64,000 nucleotides of DNA, taken from Pseudomonadota bacterium. GTDB lineage: Bacteria; Pseudomonadota; Alphaproteobacteria; Reyranellales; Reyranellaceae. The notes beneath the pieces are model-generated. The model ran no database searches, was not told where the DNA came from, and saw only the letters and a program-made list of their open reading frames with translations. Positions 48,879-57,685 of the stretch are shown piece by piece. The first letter of the stretch is position 1; each line of letters opens with the position of its first letter. A program made the position numbers and the translations under genes. Where the stretch lies: the NCBI GenBank assembly GCA_020160955.1, contig JAIUOX010000007.1:1-64000 (forward strand), given 5' to 3'.

Positions 48879-51800
48879 TCATCCTCCACAGCGGAGCCGG
48901 TAGCGTTCGTCCACCATGTCGAATGCCGGATTTATCGCCTTGGCCCGGGCGATCTCGACACGAGCCTCCTCGCAACGTCCCATGGCGACGAGAATGCGTC
49001 CCTTCATCGCGATATTGCCCGGCCCACCCGGATTGCTTGCAATTGCGCGGTCGATGTCCGCCAGGGCAGCGTCGCCTTCGCCGATGTCGAGCATGAGAGT
49101 CGCCCGCGCGCCGTGGACGAGGTCGGAGCCCGGATAGCGGGCAACGTACCGGTCGGCCTCGGCGCGCATGGACTTGAGCTCCTGGAGCAGCGCGTCGCGC
49201 TTCAGCAGACGCATGTTCACCTCGAACCGGTGGACGCGCGCCAGCAGTTGGACGCCTGCAATCGTGCCATTTGACTGAAATTCCAGCGCCTCGGAGGCTG
49301 CCTGGAACTGCTGGTCGGCGGCCTTGACCAACGGTTCCAGACGTGACCTCCGGGCCGCCTCGATTTGCTGCCGGACGGTGTCTGACAGGAGCGCGCGGGC
49401 CATCTGTTCGATCTGCTCACGCTTGAAGGGATCGACGAAGGGGTACCTGCGGTCGAATTCGTGCAGTCCCAGCAGGACGCGGGCCTCGAAGGCGAGGGCC
49501 GAGCCGAGCGACGCGACCACATAGTCGAGCCTGCCCGCCGGGTCGTTGCGGAGCATCTCGCGTCCCCTGGAAAGCAGCGTATCGCGTGCAGACTGGAACG
49601 CCGCCATCGCGGCATCGACGTCGGGTTCCTTCGCCCATAGCTTGCCGAAGCCGAAGCCTATACGGGCGTCGCTGTTTTCCGGGTCCAGGTCGACCGCTTC
49701 CTCGAACCAATCCGTAAAGGCGTTGTCCCGTGCCGCGCGCCCCGCCAGCCCGAGTTCGAGATACAACTCCACGAGCCGCTTCGTCGTGGCCGGTGGCGGG
49801 GCTGGCACGTCGACGTTGTCCGGGGCCGTCCGCCGCGCCACGTCGTAAGCAAGCGCGGTAACCAGGGTGTCTTCCGGGTCGAGGGCCTTCGCCCGCAACG
49901 CGAGAGGCACGGCCCCTTCCGAATCGCCGGCCCACAGTTTTGCATAAGCAAGCCAAGCTGTAGCCCGTGCCGAAAGGGGATCGGCCTCGACCGCGCGATT
50001 GAATTGTCGGACCGCCCCTTCGTCGTCGCCGGCATTGAAGGCCGCCATCCCGGCGGTGAACGCGGATTCCGAATCCTTCATCCTCGCATCGGAATCCGGT
50101 GTGGGCACCTGCAGCGAAAAGGGGACCTCGATGAGCCAGCGTCCTGCACCGCGTTCCTTGCCCTGCGAGGATACCATCTCTTCGAGTGCCTCGAGCAGGA
50201 CATTGTAGCCCGATGACAGAGACCGGCGCTCCATGCCGAGGCGCATCGTCACGCCACCAAATATCCTCGGCTTGTTCACGCTCCCATCTGGCGCCATGAC
50301 GGTCAGCGACTTGCTGACGATTGGATACTCACGCGGGGCCGTCTCCGTTGCCGCCAGTTTGCGATACGGCAGGCCCGCCATAGCCTCCAGCTGGCCAGCG
50401 GCTTGGCCGAAATTGAGCATCATTTGTGCAAGGGCCATGGCATCCGAAATTCCCTGCAGCCGTTCGAAAAGCCGTCCGGGGTCGGCTTGGCGGTCGCCCG
50501 CAATTGATTTGAATTTGCGCGAAAACTCGGCGGCCGCGTGTTCCGGGGGCGTCCGGTATTTTGCTCCGGCCGGCGTGGGCAGTTCGCCGGCCTTCTCCGA
50601 TTCTGTCAGCACCTGCAGCTCGGCATCGAATAGGATCGTCCGGCGGGAACCGGATCGCCGCACGGAGCCGGGTCCCAAAGGCTGCGGCTGGAACCAGAAG
50701 CGCGAATGGAAGTTCAGGTCTGTGTAGCCGCCGGTCTCGGAAATGTTGGCGAGGCTGCGATAGCCGTCGACCGCCGGCTTCACCGTGCCCAACAGGATGC
50801 GCTTCATGAGGTAGTCCGCATCCAGCATTACCTTTGCCATCGACGAGTCGGCCGGAATGCCGATCACGCGGGGGTAATTTGGGCCGGTATCGTCATTCGG
50901 CAGGCGATCGAGGGACACGCTCGGCGTCTCTCCGCGATGCGCAGCTCTTGCGGCCAGGATGATCGTGTCGACGTCGATGCGGGCTTCCGGCGTGGTCGCC
51001 CGGTTACCGATGATCCATATGTCGTCCGTGTCGGGCCCCGCGATGAAGCCGAGGATGCGGGCGATGTTGCCGGGATAGCGTAGTTCTGCCGGCAGCGCCG
51101 ACCACTGCCCCGGCGACTGCGCATGGGGCTTCAACTGGTCGTACAGGCGGCCGAGCGAAATCAGGACCGGCTTGTCCACCTCGACGAACGCGGTATCCAG
51201 GCGTTGGTCGGCACCGGTGGCCGATTGCAGGGCGGCCAGCGTCACGCGAAGGGCCACGCCGCCGACGCCGTCTGTCCGCCTGGCTGCAGAGGCGAGCGCT
51301 TCACGGCTCTTGCCGTCGGCTATGAACGCAGTACCGGTCGGCAGGGGCACTTCGCGGATTAGCGGTCCCGAAGCGCCCCCCTGTGAGTAGGTGCGCGCAG
51401 CCTTCTGCAGTAGGGTGAGGTCGAGGATGGTCCCGTCGCCCAGCATGGCCTTGCCAGTCGACTGGTCGTACGACTTGATCGAAAACGCGTTTGTGCCGGC
51501 GTTGCGGGGCGGGGTTGCCGCCTCAGCTACCCTTGCAAGCGTGGCCTCGAAGACGTCGACGTTGAGCCCGGATCCAGGTGCTCCCGCTGCGGCCCGCCGC
51601 CGGAGATCTTCGAGGGCCGGCCATGTGGTCTTTGAGGGTGTCGGACGTCCGACGCTCCCGAGACTGTCGGCAGCCGTCCTCGCAGCGTTGAGGGACGCTT
51701 CCATCTTCGACATCGCATCGAGGTAGAGTTGCGACTTACGGGCGGGGTCCTTAGTCGCATCGGCTGCCTCGATTGCAGCTTGCGCCTGCTCACGAAGGCT

Positions 51801-52127
51801 TCGAGCCTGTTCGTTGTAGATCGATGCCGACGCAACGGCATCTGACACCTTTTGGACCGAGGTGATCGGAGCCGACGAAGGAGCGGCATTAGAAGGAGCA
51901 GGAGGCTTGAACTGTTCAATCAGTACCTTCGCGGCGTCCGTTGCCGCGGCATTTGACTGAACGATCTTGTCGGCTGTTGCGAGGTCGTCCGTCACCTTTT
52001 TCTTGGCCACGCGATAAACTGTAGCCGTCGCTTCCTCGGAGGGTACATTCTGTCCAGAAGCCGGAGATACACAGCCAAGTGCTGCGGCTGCTAACGGCAC
52101 GGTCAACCACCACCAACGGGTAGCCAT
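48879..52127 (-). CDS. Large exported TPR-containing protein of unknown function
   Basis: A 1082-residue protein with an N-terminal signal (WWWLTVPLAAAALGCVSPAS; a marginal lipobox at LGC). Residues 30-150 are helical and Ala-rich. Residues 150-480 contain a domain with VALRVTLAALQSATGADQRL and IARILGFIAGPDTDDIWIIG, which reminds me of DUF1598-like proteins but not closely enough to name. TPR-like repeats begin near 670 (AFTAGMAAFNAGDDEGAVRQ) and continue to the C-terminus (GEGDAALADIDRAIASNPGG). It probably acts in the periplasm or outer membrane as a scaffold, with the 300-residue partner. Confidence 0.75.
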   Translation of the reverse strand: MATRWWWLTVPLAAAALGCVSPASGQNVPSEEATATVYRVAKKKVTDDLATADKIVQSNAAATDAAKVLIEQFKPPAPSNAAPSSAPITSVQKVSDAVASASIYNEQARSLREQAQAAIEAADATKDPARKSQLYLDAMSKMEASLNAARTAADSLGSVGRPTPSKTTWPALEDLRRRAAAGAPGSGLNVDVFEATLARVAEAATPPRNAGTNAFSIKSYDQSTGKAMLGDGTILDLTLLQKAARTYSQGGASGPLIREVPLPTGTAFIADGKSREALASAARRTDGVGGVALRVTLAALQSATGADQRLDTAFVEVDKPVLISLGRLYDQLKPHAQSPGQWSALPAELRYPGNIARILGFIAGPDTDDIWIIGNRATTPEARIDVDTIILAARAAHRGETPSVSLDRLPNDDTGPNYPRVIGIPADSSMAKVMLDADYLMKRILLGTVKPAVDGYRSLANISETGGYTDLNFHSRFWFQPQPLGPGSVRRSGSRRTILFDAELQVLTESEKAGELPTPAGAKYRTPPEHAAAEFSRKFKSIAGDRQADPGRLFERLQGISDAMALAQMMLNFGQAAGQLEAMAGLPYRKLAATETAPREYPIVSKSLTVMAPDGSVNKPRIFGGVTMRLGMERRSLSSGYNVLLEALEEMVSSQGKERGAGRWLIEVPFSLQVPTPDSDARMKDSESAFTAGMAAFNAGDDEGAVRQFNRAVEADPLSARATAWLAYAKLWAGDSEGAVPLALRAKALDPEDTLVTALAYDVARRTAPDNVDVPAPPPATTKRLVELYLELGLAGRAARDNAFTDWFEEAVDLDPENSDARIGFGFGKLWAKEPDVDAAMAAFQSARDTLLSRGREMLRNDPAGRLDYVVASLGSALAFEARVLLGLHEFDRRYPFVDPFKREQIEQMARALLSDTVRQQIEAARRSRLEPLVKAADQQFQAASEALEFQSNGTIAGVQLLARVHRFEVNMRLLKRDALLQELKSMRAEADRYVARYPGSDLVHGARATLMLDIGEGDAALADIDRAIASNPGGPGNIAMKGRILVAMGRCEEARVEIARAKAINPAFDMVDERYRLRCGG

Positions 52128-52239
52128 AGCCTTTGATCGCTCGTCCTGGTGGATTAGCGCGGACCACCGGGTAATTGTGTATTGCGAGCGGCTGCGCATC
52201 TTCAAGGGCTCTCCGGATTCTTTCGCGATTCTGCTGGCG

Positions 52240-52434
52240 CTATGGGGCTTCCCAAATCCAACCTACTACCAGAGCACCCATAACGCCGGTCGCAAGGAAG
52301 ATGATGACATCTAAGCTGGTGCCGCCGCGTACGATCTCGCTCTTCTCGCACAATTTCGTGCCCGCGAAGCCGCAGCCGAAAAAGGCAAAAATCAGTGCGA
52401 GGAACTCAAAGATGCCGCTTCCCAAGGACTGCAT
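52240..52434 (-). CDS. Small two-helix membrane protein, hypothetical
   Basis: A 64-residue ORF. It reads MQSLGSGIFEFLALIFAFFG then CGFAGTKLCEKSEI, and after a polar turn SLDVIIFLATGVMGALVVGW. Two hydrophobic helices and GGGGAG upstream at slightly long spacing support it. It could start further upstream at an in-frame ATG (MLRGARLP or MPAPALNF). No family is recognised. Confidence 0.45.
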   Translation of the reverse strand: MQSLGSGIFEFLALIFAFFGCGFAGTKLCEKSEIVRGGTSLDVIIFLATGVMGALVVGWIWEAP

Positions 52435-52637
52435 TGGTAATCGGGCTCCCCGTAACATCAGTCTGTTAGTCGGTCCAAAATTGAGGGCGGGCGCCGGCAA
52501 GACAGCAAGACAAGATCGTAAGGTACGGATTGTGAACTAGGCAAGAAGACCGTGTGGACGTCAATTGGGGTGCGGTCGAGTAGTGAGGGTGTTCGGACTA
52601 TGTCTCGGCCGGGATTCAATATGGCTTGCGTTTTGGC

Positions 52638-52925
52638 TTAGCGGTTGGCCAATCTTATCTGCTCCAACTCCTGAACCAATTGAGTAAGCATTGGGCTTGG
52701 ATCGTGGGGCGAAAAATCAGGAAGAGTGCTGGACGAGCGTCGGTCAGGCGGCATTTTCGCGTAATCGATGAAAGTCTCTCCTGCAGCGATATCTCGGTCC
52801 TTCAGAGCCTGCAGCGCGCGCTGGGCGCAGTAGGCCTCCCACCGGCCCGGCTCAACTCCGCGCACGGCAAAAGATGTCAGAAATCGATGAATTCTTTCGG
52901 TTAGCGTTCGTTCGCTGATGCTCAT
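52638..52925 (-). CDS. Small hypothetical protein
   Basis: A 95-residue soluble protein. The start reads MSISERTLTERIHRFLTSFA then VRGVEPGRWEAYCAQRALQA and LKDRDIAAGETFIDYAKMPP. GGTGAGG precedes the ATG. Composition and helix pattern are protein-like, and the opposite-strand ORF of similar length is not. The family is unknown; no conserved cysteine or catalytic motif is visible. Confidence 0.55.
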   Translation of the reverse strand: MSISERTLTERIHRFLTSFAVRGVEPGRWEAYCAQRALQALKDRDIAAGETFIDYAKMPPDRRSSSTLPDFSPHDPSPMLTQLVQELEQIRLANR

Positions 52926-53076
52926 AGAGCCTCACCTGAAGTCTAACCTTGGACTAAAGACGAGCGCTTCCCAGCAAGCGGCGCTCGTCATCAGCGCGTA
53001 AATGTTGCTTAAGCTCAAATTGCACGCAATAGGCCAATCGTAACGGGCGGCCGCGATCCAGAAAGGGACATTAAAA

Positions 53077-53119
53077 GTGATGGCCGGCTATTGCTGGGGG
53101 GGCAATGGCCGACCATCAC
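53077..53119. repeat. Strong isolated hairpin
   Basis: GTGATGGCCGGCTATTGC pairs with GCAATGGCCGACCATCAC across a 7-base TGGGGGG loop: 18 positions with one C-A mismatch and one G-T wobble. There is no T-tract after it on either strand, so it is not a classic terminator. It is not related to repeat families A or B. Confidence 0.6.
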
Positions 53120-53634
53120 ACGATCGGCATCAGCGGGTGGGGGTCTGATGCGAGGTGCACGCGGCACCCATCGGGATCCCTACGCGAGAAGTTTGATGGC
53201 GGCAGTGCGACGAATGCATCCCTGTGGATAACGGGCTCCGACTTGGCTGCGCCTCCGCAAGGGCAACAATGGCCGGCAGCTGGAAGTGCAGAAGTCGCAG
53301 GTTATTCATAAGGCAGACAGCCCTGGTTGAGGGCACACGCTGGCTCGGCGGGAGATCAACCAGTCTTCGCTGGGGAAAGGCTCAATTCGCAACTTCGAGG
53401 CCGCAGTCACTCAGATTGGGCTCTTTTAGACTATCGCAGGAATTGCACCGGTGAACTTGCAGTCATTCTGCAATCCAATCCGGTCCACTATTGCGGTTTG
53501 AGCAATCGGGGAAGCGGTCTCCTGACCATAGCCAACGACTACGACTGAGATGTGAGGGCCATCACCGGCGAGCCATCGAGGTCTTGGTAAGTTCTGCGCT
53601 CTTGGCGTGTAACGCCGGAAAATTGGAGGGGCCC
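53120..53634. other. Gene-free stretch, possibly with a decayed HTH gene
   Basis: No intact gene is supported across these 515 bases. Around 53340-53430 the forward strand reads ARREINQSS, then KGSIRNFEAAVTQ, before a stop. This recalls the end of an XRE-type helix-turn-helix (the STIRNFEAGR motif), so a decayed regulator is possible, but the similarity is short. Confidence 0.3.
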
Positions 53635-54249
53635 GTGAGCAGCACTCGCCGCCACTGGGAGGATGTCTACAAGCGAAAGCCGGTCACCGATTCAAGCTGG
53701 TACCAACCCCATCTAGATCGCTCGCTTGCTTGGATAGAGGCACTGGCCAGGCCGGCCGATGCATTGATCGATATTGGTGGTGGTGCGTCCACACTGGTCG
53801 ATGATTTGTTGCTTCGGGGATTCCAGGATGTGACGGTGCTGGATGTCTCGGGCGCAGCGCTAACGGTAGCTAAAGACCGGCTTGGCGAAAATGCAAGGAA
53901 GGTTTGCTGGCTCGAAGCCGACATTGTTGATTGGCAGCCACCCAAGGTCTACCGCACCTGGCATGATCGGGCCGTGTTCCACTTTTTGACTACGCCTGAG
54001 CACCAGGAGGCATACTTGGAAGCGCTTCACGCTGGTACAGAGCCGGGGTCCCTCGCCATAGTGGCCACCTTTGCCCTAGATGGCCCTGAAAAGTGTAGCG
54101 GACTGAAAGTTCAGCGCTACAGTACAGAGACCTTGGCGCAGCGATTCGGCGCGGCGTTTGAACTGATAGATCAAGGGCAAGAATCCCACAGGACGCCGAG
54201 GGCAGCTGAGCAGCGCTTCAGCTTCGTGGCTTTGCGCCGGCTGCGCTGA
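53635..54249 (+). CDS. Class I SAM-dependent methyltransferase
   Basis: A 204-residue methyltransferase, GTG start behind TTGGAGGGG. The SAM-binding region is ADALIDIGGGASTLVDDLLL (motif I), then VTVLDVSGAALTVAKDRL (motif II) and VCWLEADIVDWQPPKVYRTW, with WHDRAVFHFLTTPEHQEAYL after it. N-terminal HWEDVYKRKPVTDSSWYQPH is typical of a small subgroup acting on thiol or tellurite/selenite-like small molecules, though this is inferred. It stands alone, with gene-free DNA on both sides. Confidence 0.87.
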   Translation: MSSTRRHWEDVYKRKPVTDSSWYQPHLDRSLAWIEALARPADALIDIGGGASTLVDDLLLRGFQDVTVLDVSGAALTVAKDRLGENARKVCWLEADIVDWQPPKVYRTWHDRAVFHFLTTPEHQEAYLEALHAGTEPGSLAIVATFALDGPEKCSGLKVQRYSTETLAQRFGAAFELIDQGQESHRTPRAAEQRFSFVALRRLR

Positions 54250-54732
54250 CCTGAGATCAGGGGGCGGGAATGACAGGTTCAAGTAATGAAATCCGGGTCA
54301 CCTACCAACTGACATTTGCCAGCTCTTGCAAGGATGTCCTGCCTTCAGTCGTTCAAATTGAGTGCCCCAGAACCGCACTGAGGGAAATTGCCCGGCGCAA
54401 GCGTATGGGGATGCGGGTAGCTTGCATTGAGCAGCTCGTGGGTCGCGACTCCGAACGCATCACCGTCAACCGACTGCAACTGCATGGGCATGGAGTTCGT
54501 GGATCCGGGCCGCGCGCGAGTTCCTATGATCGATCCCAGCACACCGACAAGGATAGCGCGCCCTAGCCGCTATGCACTGATCGAAGGGGAGCAGCCTCCC
54601 ACTGGTGTGGAATAGAATAAGATTGCACTAGCGCCGCAAGAAAAATCGGGCGTTTGAGCTACATCATTCAACTAGTGGGGGCGCTCTGTATATTCGCAAA
54701 AGAGTACGCTGACTTGATGTGAGACATTCTAC
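54250..54732. other. Gene-free stretch of about 480 bases
   Basis: Only short ORFs (up to 98 codons) occur, on both strands, without ribosome binding sites or family resemblance. It is AT-richer at 54610-54730, where the promoter of the sensor gene probably lies. No repeats or RNA structures stood out. Confidence 0.4.
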
Positions 54733-56022
54733 ATGGAGAAGCCCGGGCATTTGTCGCAGGCCGACTTGGAAGATGCTGTTCAGGGATCGCATCGTTGGTT
54801 GATCGGAACTACTCTCGGTCTGGTCCTTTGCGCATTTTCTCTGCTGTTGCTGGGACTTCTTGAATGGCCCAGTTCCGAACCGACGCCATTCCCAACAGGC
54901 GAGAGAACGCTTCGCGATAGGAGCTGGGTCGCGCTCGGCGTGGCGGCTTGTGCCTTGGTGGCAGTTGCGCTCATCCTGAGTTTCATCGGCTTTCCGACCC
55001 GTTCTTTTCGCGTATCGATAAAGGGTCAGCGGTGGCGGCTTGTAGCCGCTTTCGCCGTGTTCGCCGCCGCAACCGGGACATCTGGGTGGCTTCAAGTAAA
55101 CTCCACCTTGAATGCTTACCGGGCTGCCCGGCTAGAGGATCAGGTTGCCATTGCTCGGCAAAAGGCCGCTCAGATTGATGATTGGACGGGAGAGCGTCTT
55201 GGCGACCTGCGGTTTCTTGTAGATGCGCTGAGGGGCTTTCCTTTGGTGGGGGCCGACGGGAAATCCGAGGCGGTGGCGCTTGCGGACCTTCTGCTGGCGC
55301 AGTTCCTTTCGTCTTACGCCGAGCGGGCGGCAGCTGGGATCTTTCGGCCCGATGGCCAACCCATTGCCCTCCAGGGGCAATTCAGCCCGGGCTTGGCCGA
55401 GCAGTTGCGCACAGACATTGCCCTGACGGCCAAGTCCAATAAGCCCTACATCGGCGTCATCGGGAGCGGCGGGGTACGCGAAGCCGGCCTGTCTCTGACG
55501 TTTCTGGCTCCATTGGAAAAGCGGGACGCTCCCGTAGCTGATCGGTTGGTGGTGGCAATCGTGGTCGATCCGACTGTCTCATTGCTCAAGAGGTTCAGCG
55601 AGTGGCCGCTTGGCGGCAAAGGGGTTCTATCGCTCGGATTTCGGTCGGGTAGCGATCTCGTCCATATTGTTGATCCAGGTCGGCAGACCGGCGCCTCGGT
55701 CCTATCGCTGCGCGCGCCCATACGAGAGGAACGTCTTGGAAGGGTGCCCGGCGACACTAGGGGTGAGGCGAGTTGGCAGGGGGTTGGGCAGGGAGGGCAG
55801 CAAACCCTTACCGCGACCTACTCCCTCAAGGACCTACCTTGGATAGTAATGGCACGCACGGACTTGAATGAGGCCATGGCCCCAATAGCCCGACAGATTT
55901 GGGCTCTGTGGGTCGCAACGGCCGTCGTAATCGCTTTCGGGGGGCTGTTGATGCTCACGGTCGCAAGCCAGATGAGGCTTTCGAGACTAATCATCGAGGG
56001 TCAGAGCCAACAGCAGACATGA
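54733..56022 (+). CDS. Membrane sensor protein (Cache/PDC-like) without output domain
   Basis: A 429-residue protein. Two N-terminal helices (LIGTTLGLVLCAFSLLLLGL; VALGVAACALVAVALILSFI) and a third (WRLVAAFAVFAAATGTSGWL) precede an extracytoplasmic PDC/Cache-like domain (about 125-385: EDQVAIARQKAAQIDDWTGE, FLSSYAERAAAGIFRPDGQ, YSLKDLPWIVMARTDLNEAM). A last helix (LWVATAVVIAFGGLLMLTVA) ends in a 15-residue tail. Where a histidine kinase or GGDEF domain would follow, the gene stops. It is either a truncated sensor or a sensor working through partners. Confidence 0.75.
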   Translation: MEKPGHLSQADLEDAVQGSHRWLIGTTLGLVLCAFSLLLLGLLEWPSSEPTPFPTGERTLRDRSWVALGVAACALVAVALILSFIGFPTRSFRVSIKGQRWRLVAAFAVFAAATGTSGWLQVNSTLNAYRAARLEDQVAIARQKAAQIDDWTGERLGDLRFLVDALRGFPLVGADGKSEAVALADLLLAQFLSSYAERAAAGIFRPDGQPIALQGQFSPGLAEQLRTDIALTAKSNKPYIGVIGSGGVREAGLSLTFLAPLEKRDAPVADRLVVAIVVDPTVSLLKRFSEWPLGGKGVLSLGFRSGSDLVHIVDPGRQTGASVLSLRAPIREERLGRVPGDTRGEASWQGVGQGGQQTLTATYSLKDLPWIVMARTDLNEAMAPIARQIWALWVATAVVIAFGGLLMLTVASQMRLSRLIIEGQSQQQT

Positions 56023-56091
56023 CCCCCCATGTGCACATGAGTTGGGCAAGCGTAAGAATGGGGAGCGGGTCCTCGGACCTCGGCGGCGAAC

Positions 56092-56610
56092 ATGAAACTC
56101 GTTTCGAACCTATACCTGACCCATGGGCTCATGTTGTTGTGTGCAGTGGCCGCGGTGGGCCTGTCGATACCCGAGGCGCGAGGGCGCGTCATGGCGGCGT
56201 GGCGTGTCCCGGTGGCTGCGTTCCTTGCCGTGTTGTCAGCTGTCATCCTGATCGCATACCCGACCTGGGGGGAACTCAAGAATCCTGCGCTTTGGGCCTT
56301 CGCAATTGTCGCCACCGTGGTCGGCATTGCTCGCGGGTACTGGATGCAACTCGATGTCGATCATGGGCATGGCCTGATCCGGCTCACCAAGGGACGCGAC
56401 GGCATCGTGATGGCCATCGCGCTCTTGGTGCTGGTGTGCCTTGAGGTCGTCGTTGCCGCGATCCGCCCGGCCGACCAGCCGACCATGGAGCTTGGCTTGA
56501 GCATCCTGGCATTCTTTCTTGCTGGCCGAGCGGCAGCCGTGGCCTGGCGTGCCCGCCATGAGCCGCAAACCGACCTCCACGATAGGCCACCGCCGCCTGT
56601 CGAAGAGTAA
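56092..56610 (+). CDS. Four-helix inner-membrane protein, hypothetical
   Basis: A 172-residue protein with four hydrophobic segments: LYLTHGLMLLCAVAAVGLSI, VPVAAFLAVLSAVILIAYPT, ALWAFAIVATVVGIARGYWM, and a later pair VMAIALLVLVCLEVVVAAI / LGLSILAFFLAGRAAAVAW. A polar, His-containing loop (QLDVDHGHGLIRLTKGRD) lies between. The tail is rich in Pro/Glu. I recognise no family. It follows the sensor gene on the same strand by 69 bases. Confidence 0.7.
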   Translation: MKLVSNLYLTHGLMLLCAVAAVGLSIPEARGRVMAAWRVPVAAFLAVLSAVILIAYPTWGELKNPALWAFAIVATVVGIARGYWMQLDVDHGHGLIRLTKGRDGIVMAIALLVLVCLEVVVAAIRPADQPTMELGLSILAFFLAGRAAAVAWRARHEPQTDLHDRPPPPVEE

Positions 56611-56705
56611 TGGGACGGCTAGTCTTCATGAGTTGATCGTCGCGGACTCGCACACGTTGTGAGAATGATCACAGCGCTGCTTCGATTCAGTTGGTAGGCT
56701 TCGCA

Positions 56706-57068
56706 ATGTCGATCCGAAAGGCTGTTGCAGTTATTATGGGTGTTGCATTGGTGAGCACGCCTATCTTGGCTGACCATGTTCAGCATTCGTTGGCGACTGC
56801 TCCCAGGCTAATTGCGGACTGCAAATCGGATGTCCCTGTGCTAAGGGCAATGTGCGTTGGATATCTTGCCGCCATCGCAGATGGAGTGGCGCGCCATCAA
56901 AAGATTGGCTCTGCGAAGCGCACAGTATGCGTTCCAGAGAACGTCGATATCGAGGCGTTTCGCGGCGTCTTTCTTAAGTTTGTGGGAAAGAATCCACCGG
57001 CGGTCGACGGCCATTCATTCGAGACTGTTCAAGCGGCGTTGGAGGCCGAGTGGCCTTGTCCCAAGTAA
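56706..57068 (+). CDS. Rap1a/Tai-like exported protein
   Basis: A 120-residue protein with a signal peptide (AVAVIMGVALVSTPILA). The mature part has the Rap1a/Tai pattern: LIADCKSDVPVLRAMCVGYL (CxxxxxxxxxxxCxGY), AAIADGV, TVCVPENVDIEAFRGVFLKF, and a C-terminal VQAALEAEWPCPK. Family members include immunity proteins to type VI amidase effectors, but many are solitary proteins of unknown role. No effector gene or T6SS gene lies nearby, so immunity is not implied here. Confidence 0.72.
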   Translation: MSIRKAVAVIMGVALVSTPILADHVQHSLATAPRLIADCKSDVPVLRAMCVGYLAAIADGVARHQKIGSAKRTVCVPENVDIEAFRGVFLKFVGKNPPAVDGHSFETVQAALEAEWPCPK

Positions 57069-57150
57069 GCGCCAGGCTGGGTCGTTCTCTTGGGCTCTTC
57101 GTGCGCTAAGGTCGATCTACCCGGAAAATGACTATGCTTCTATCGGCAAC

Positions 57151-57336
57151 CTAGCGCCGGAGTTGCTGGAAACAGCCTCGCATCAGCTTCCACGCGATCA
57201 CCAATAGTACCAAGGAAGTTATGAGATAGGGCGCTACATCGTAGGGCGTCTGCAAGGCTTTGGTGAAACTGGCAGCTCCCAGTATAAGGCCGCCGACCCC
57301 CATGAAATGGCGGAGGCGGAAGAGGATATCCTCCAT
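57151..57336 (-). CDS. Small two-helix membrane protein, hypothetical
   Basis: A 61-residue ORF. It reads MEDILFRLRHFMGVGGLILG then AASFTKALQTPYDVAPYLIT, and SLVLLVIAWKLMRGCFQQLR. AGGAGA lies eight bases before the ATG. Two helices and a basic C-terminus suggest a small inner-membrane protein. The family is not recognised. Confidence 0.5.
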   Translation of the reverse strand: MEDILFRLRHFMGVGGLILGAASFTKALQTPYDVAPYLITSLVLLVIAWKLMRGCFQQLRR

Positions 57337-57400
57337 TGCTACAGTCTCCTCTCCTTGGCGAATTTGCTCTCGTTCTAGTAGCCCTAAGTCTTGTGATGCA

Positions 57401-57685
57401 CTAGGAGAGTGCCTCCTCAATCGCCAGAACTAATGCGCTATGGCCGGAAGCTCGTAGCACCGGCAGGGCTGCTGTAAGCAGGGTGCGAAGCATCGGTTCT
57501 TGAGCATTTCGCGGAACCAAGCTCGCTCTAGAGCCGCCCTCTAGTTCATCCGGAGCCGAAAGAGCCACGATTGCGGTATCGGCCAGAAAGCGAAGCTTCG
57601 CGAGTGTAACGTCGTCGGCATCGGGCTGAGGCAGTGTGCACTCCGAGATTGGAGCGGCTAGTAACGCATACGCTCTGCCAGAGGG
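57401..57685 (-). other. Open frame continuing past the response regulator stop codon
   Basis: Directly after the TAG of the response regulator, the same frame stays open for 94 codons and reads like protein (DVTLAKLRFLADTAIVALSA; PMLRTLLTAALPVLRASGHS; ALVLAIEEALS), then ends in TAG. It has no early ATG, GTG or TTG. It could be a former C-terminal extension cut by the TAG, a separate decayed gene, or chance. Confidence 0.3.

Noticed and set aside
53105..53548. Short ORFs of 66-76 codons in the gap before the methyltransferase
   Set aside because: Composition is not protein-like and starts lack ribosome binding sites; at most a decayed HTH gene.
54270..54615. Small ORFs of 62-98 codons between the methyltransferase and the sensor gene
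   Set aside because: No ribosome binding sites, overlapping frames on both strands, and no protein-like patterns.
56706..57068. Toxin-immunity locus based on the Rap1a-like protein
   Set aside because: No effector, T6SS component or second immunity gene in the neighbourhood.
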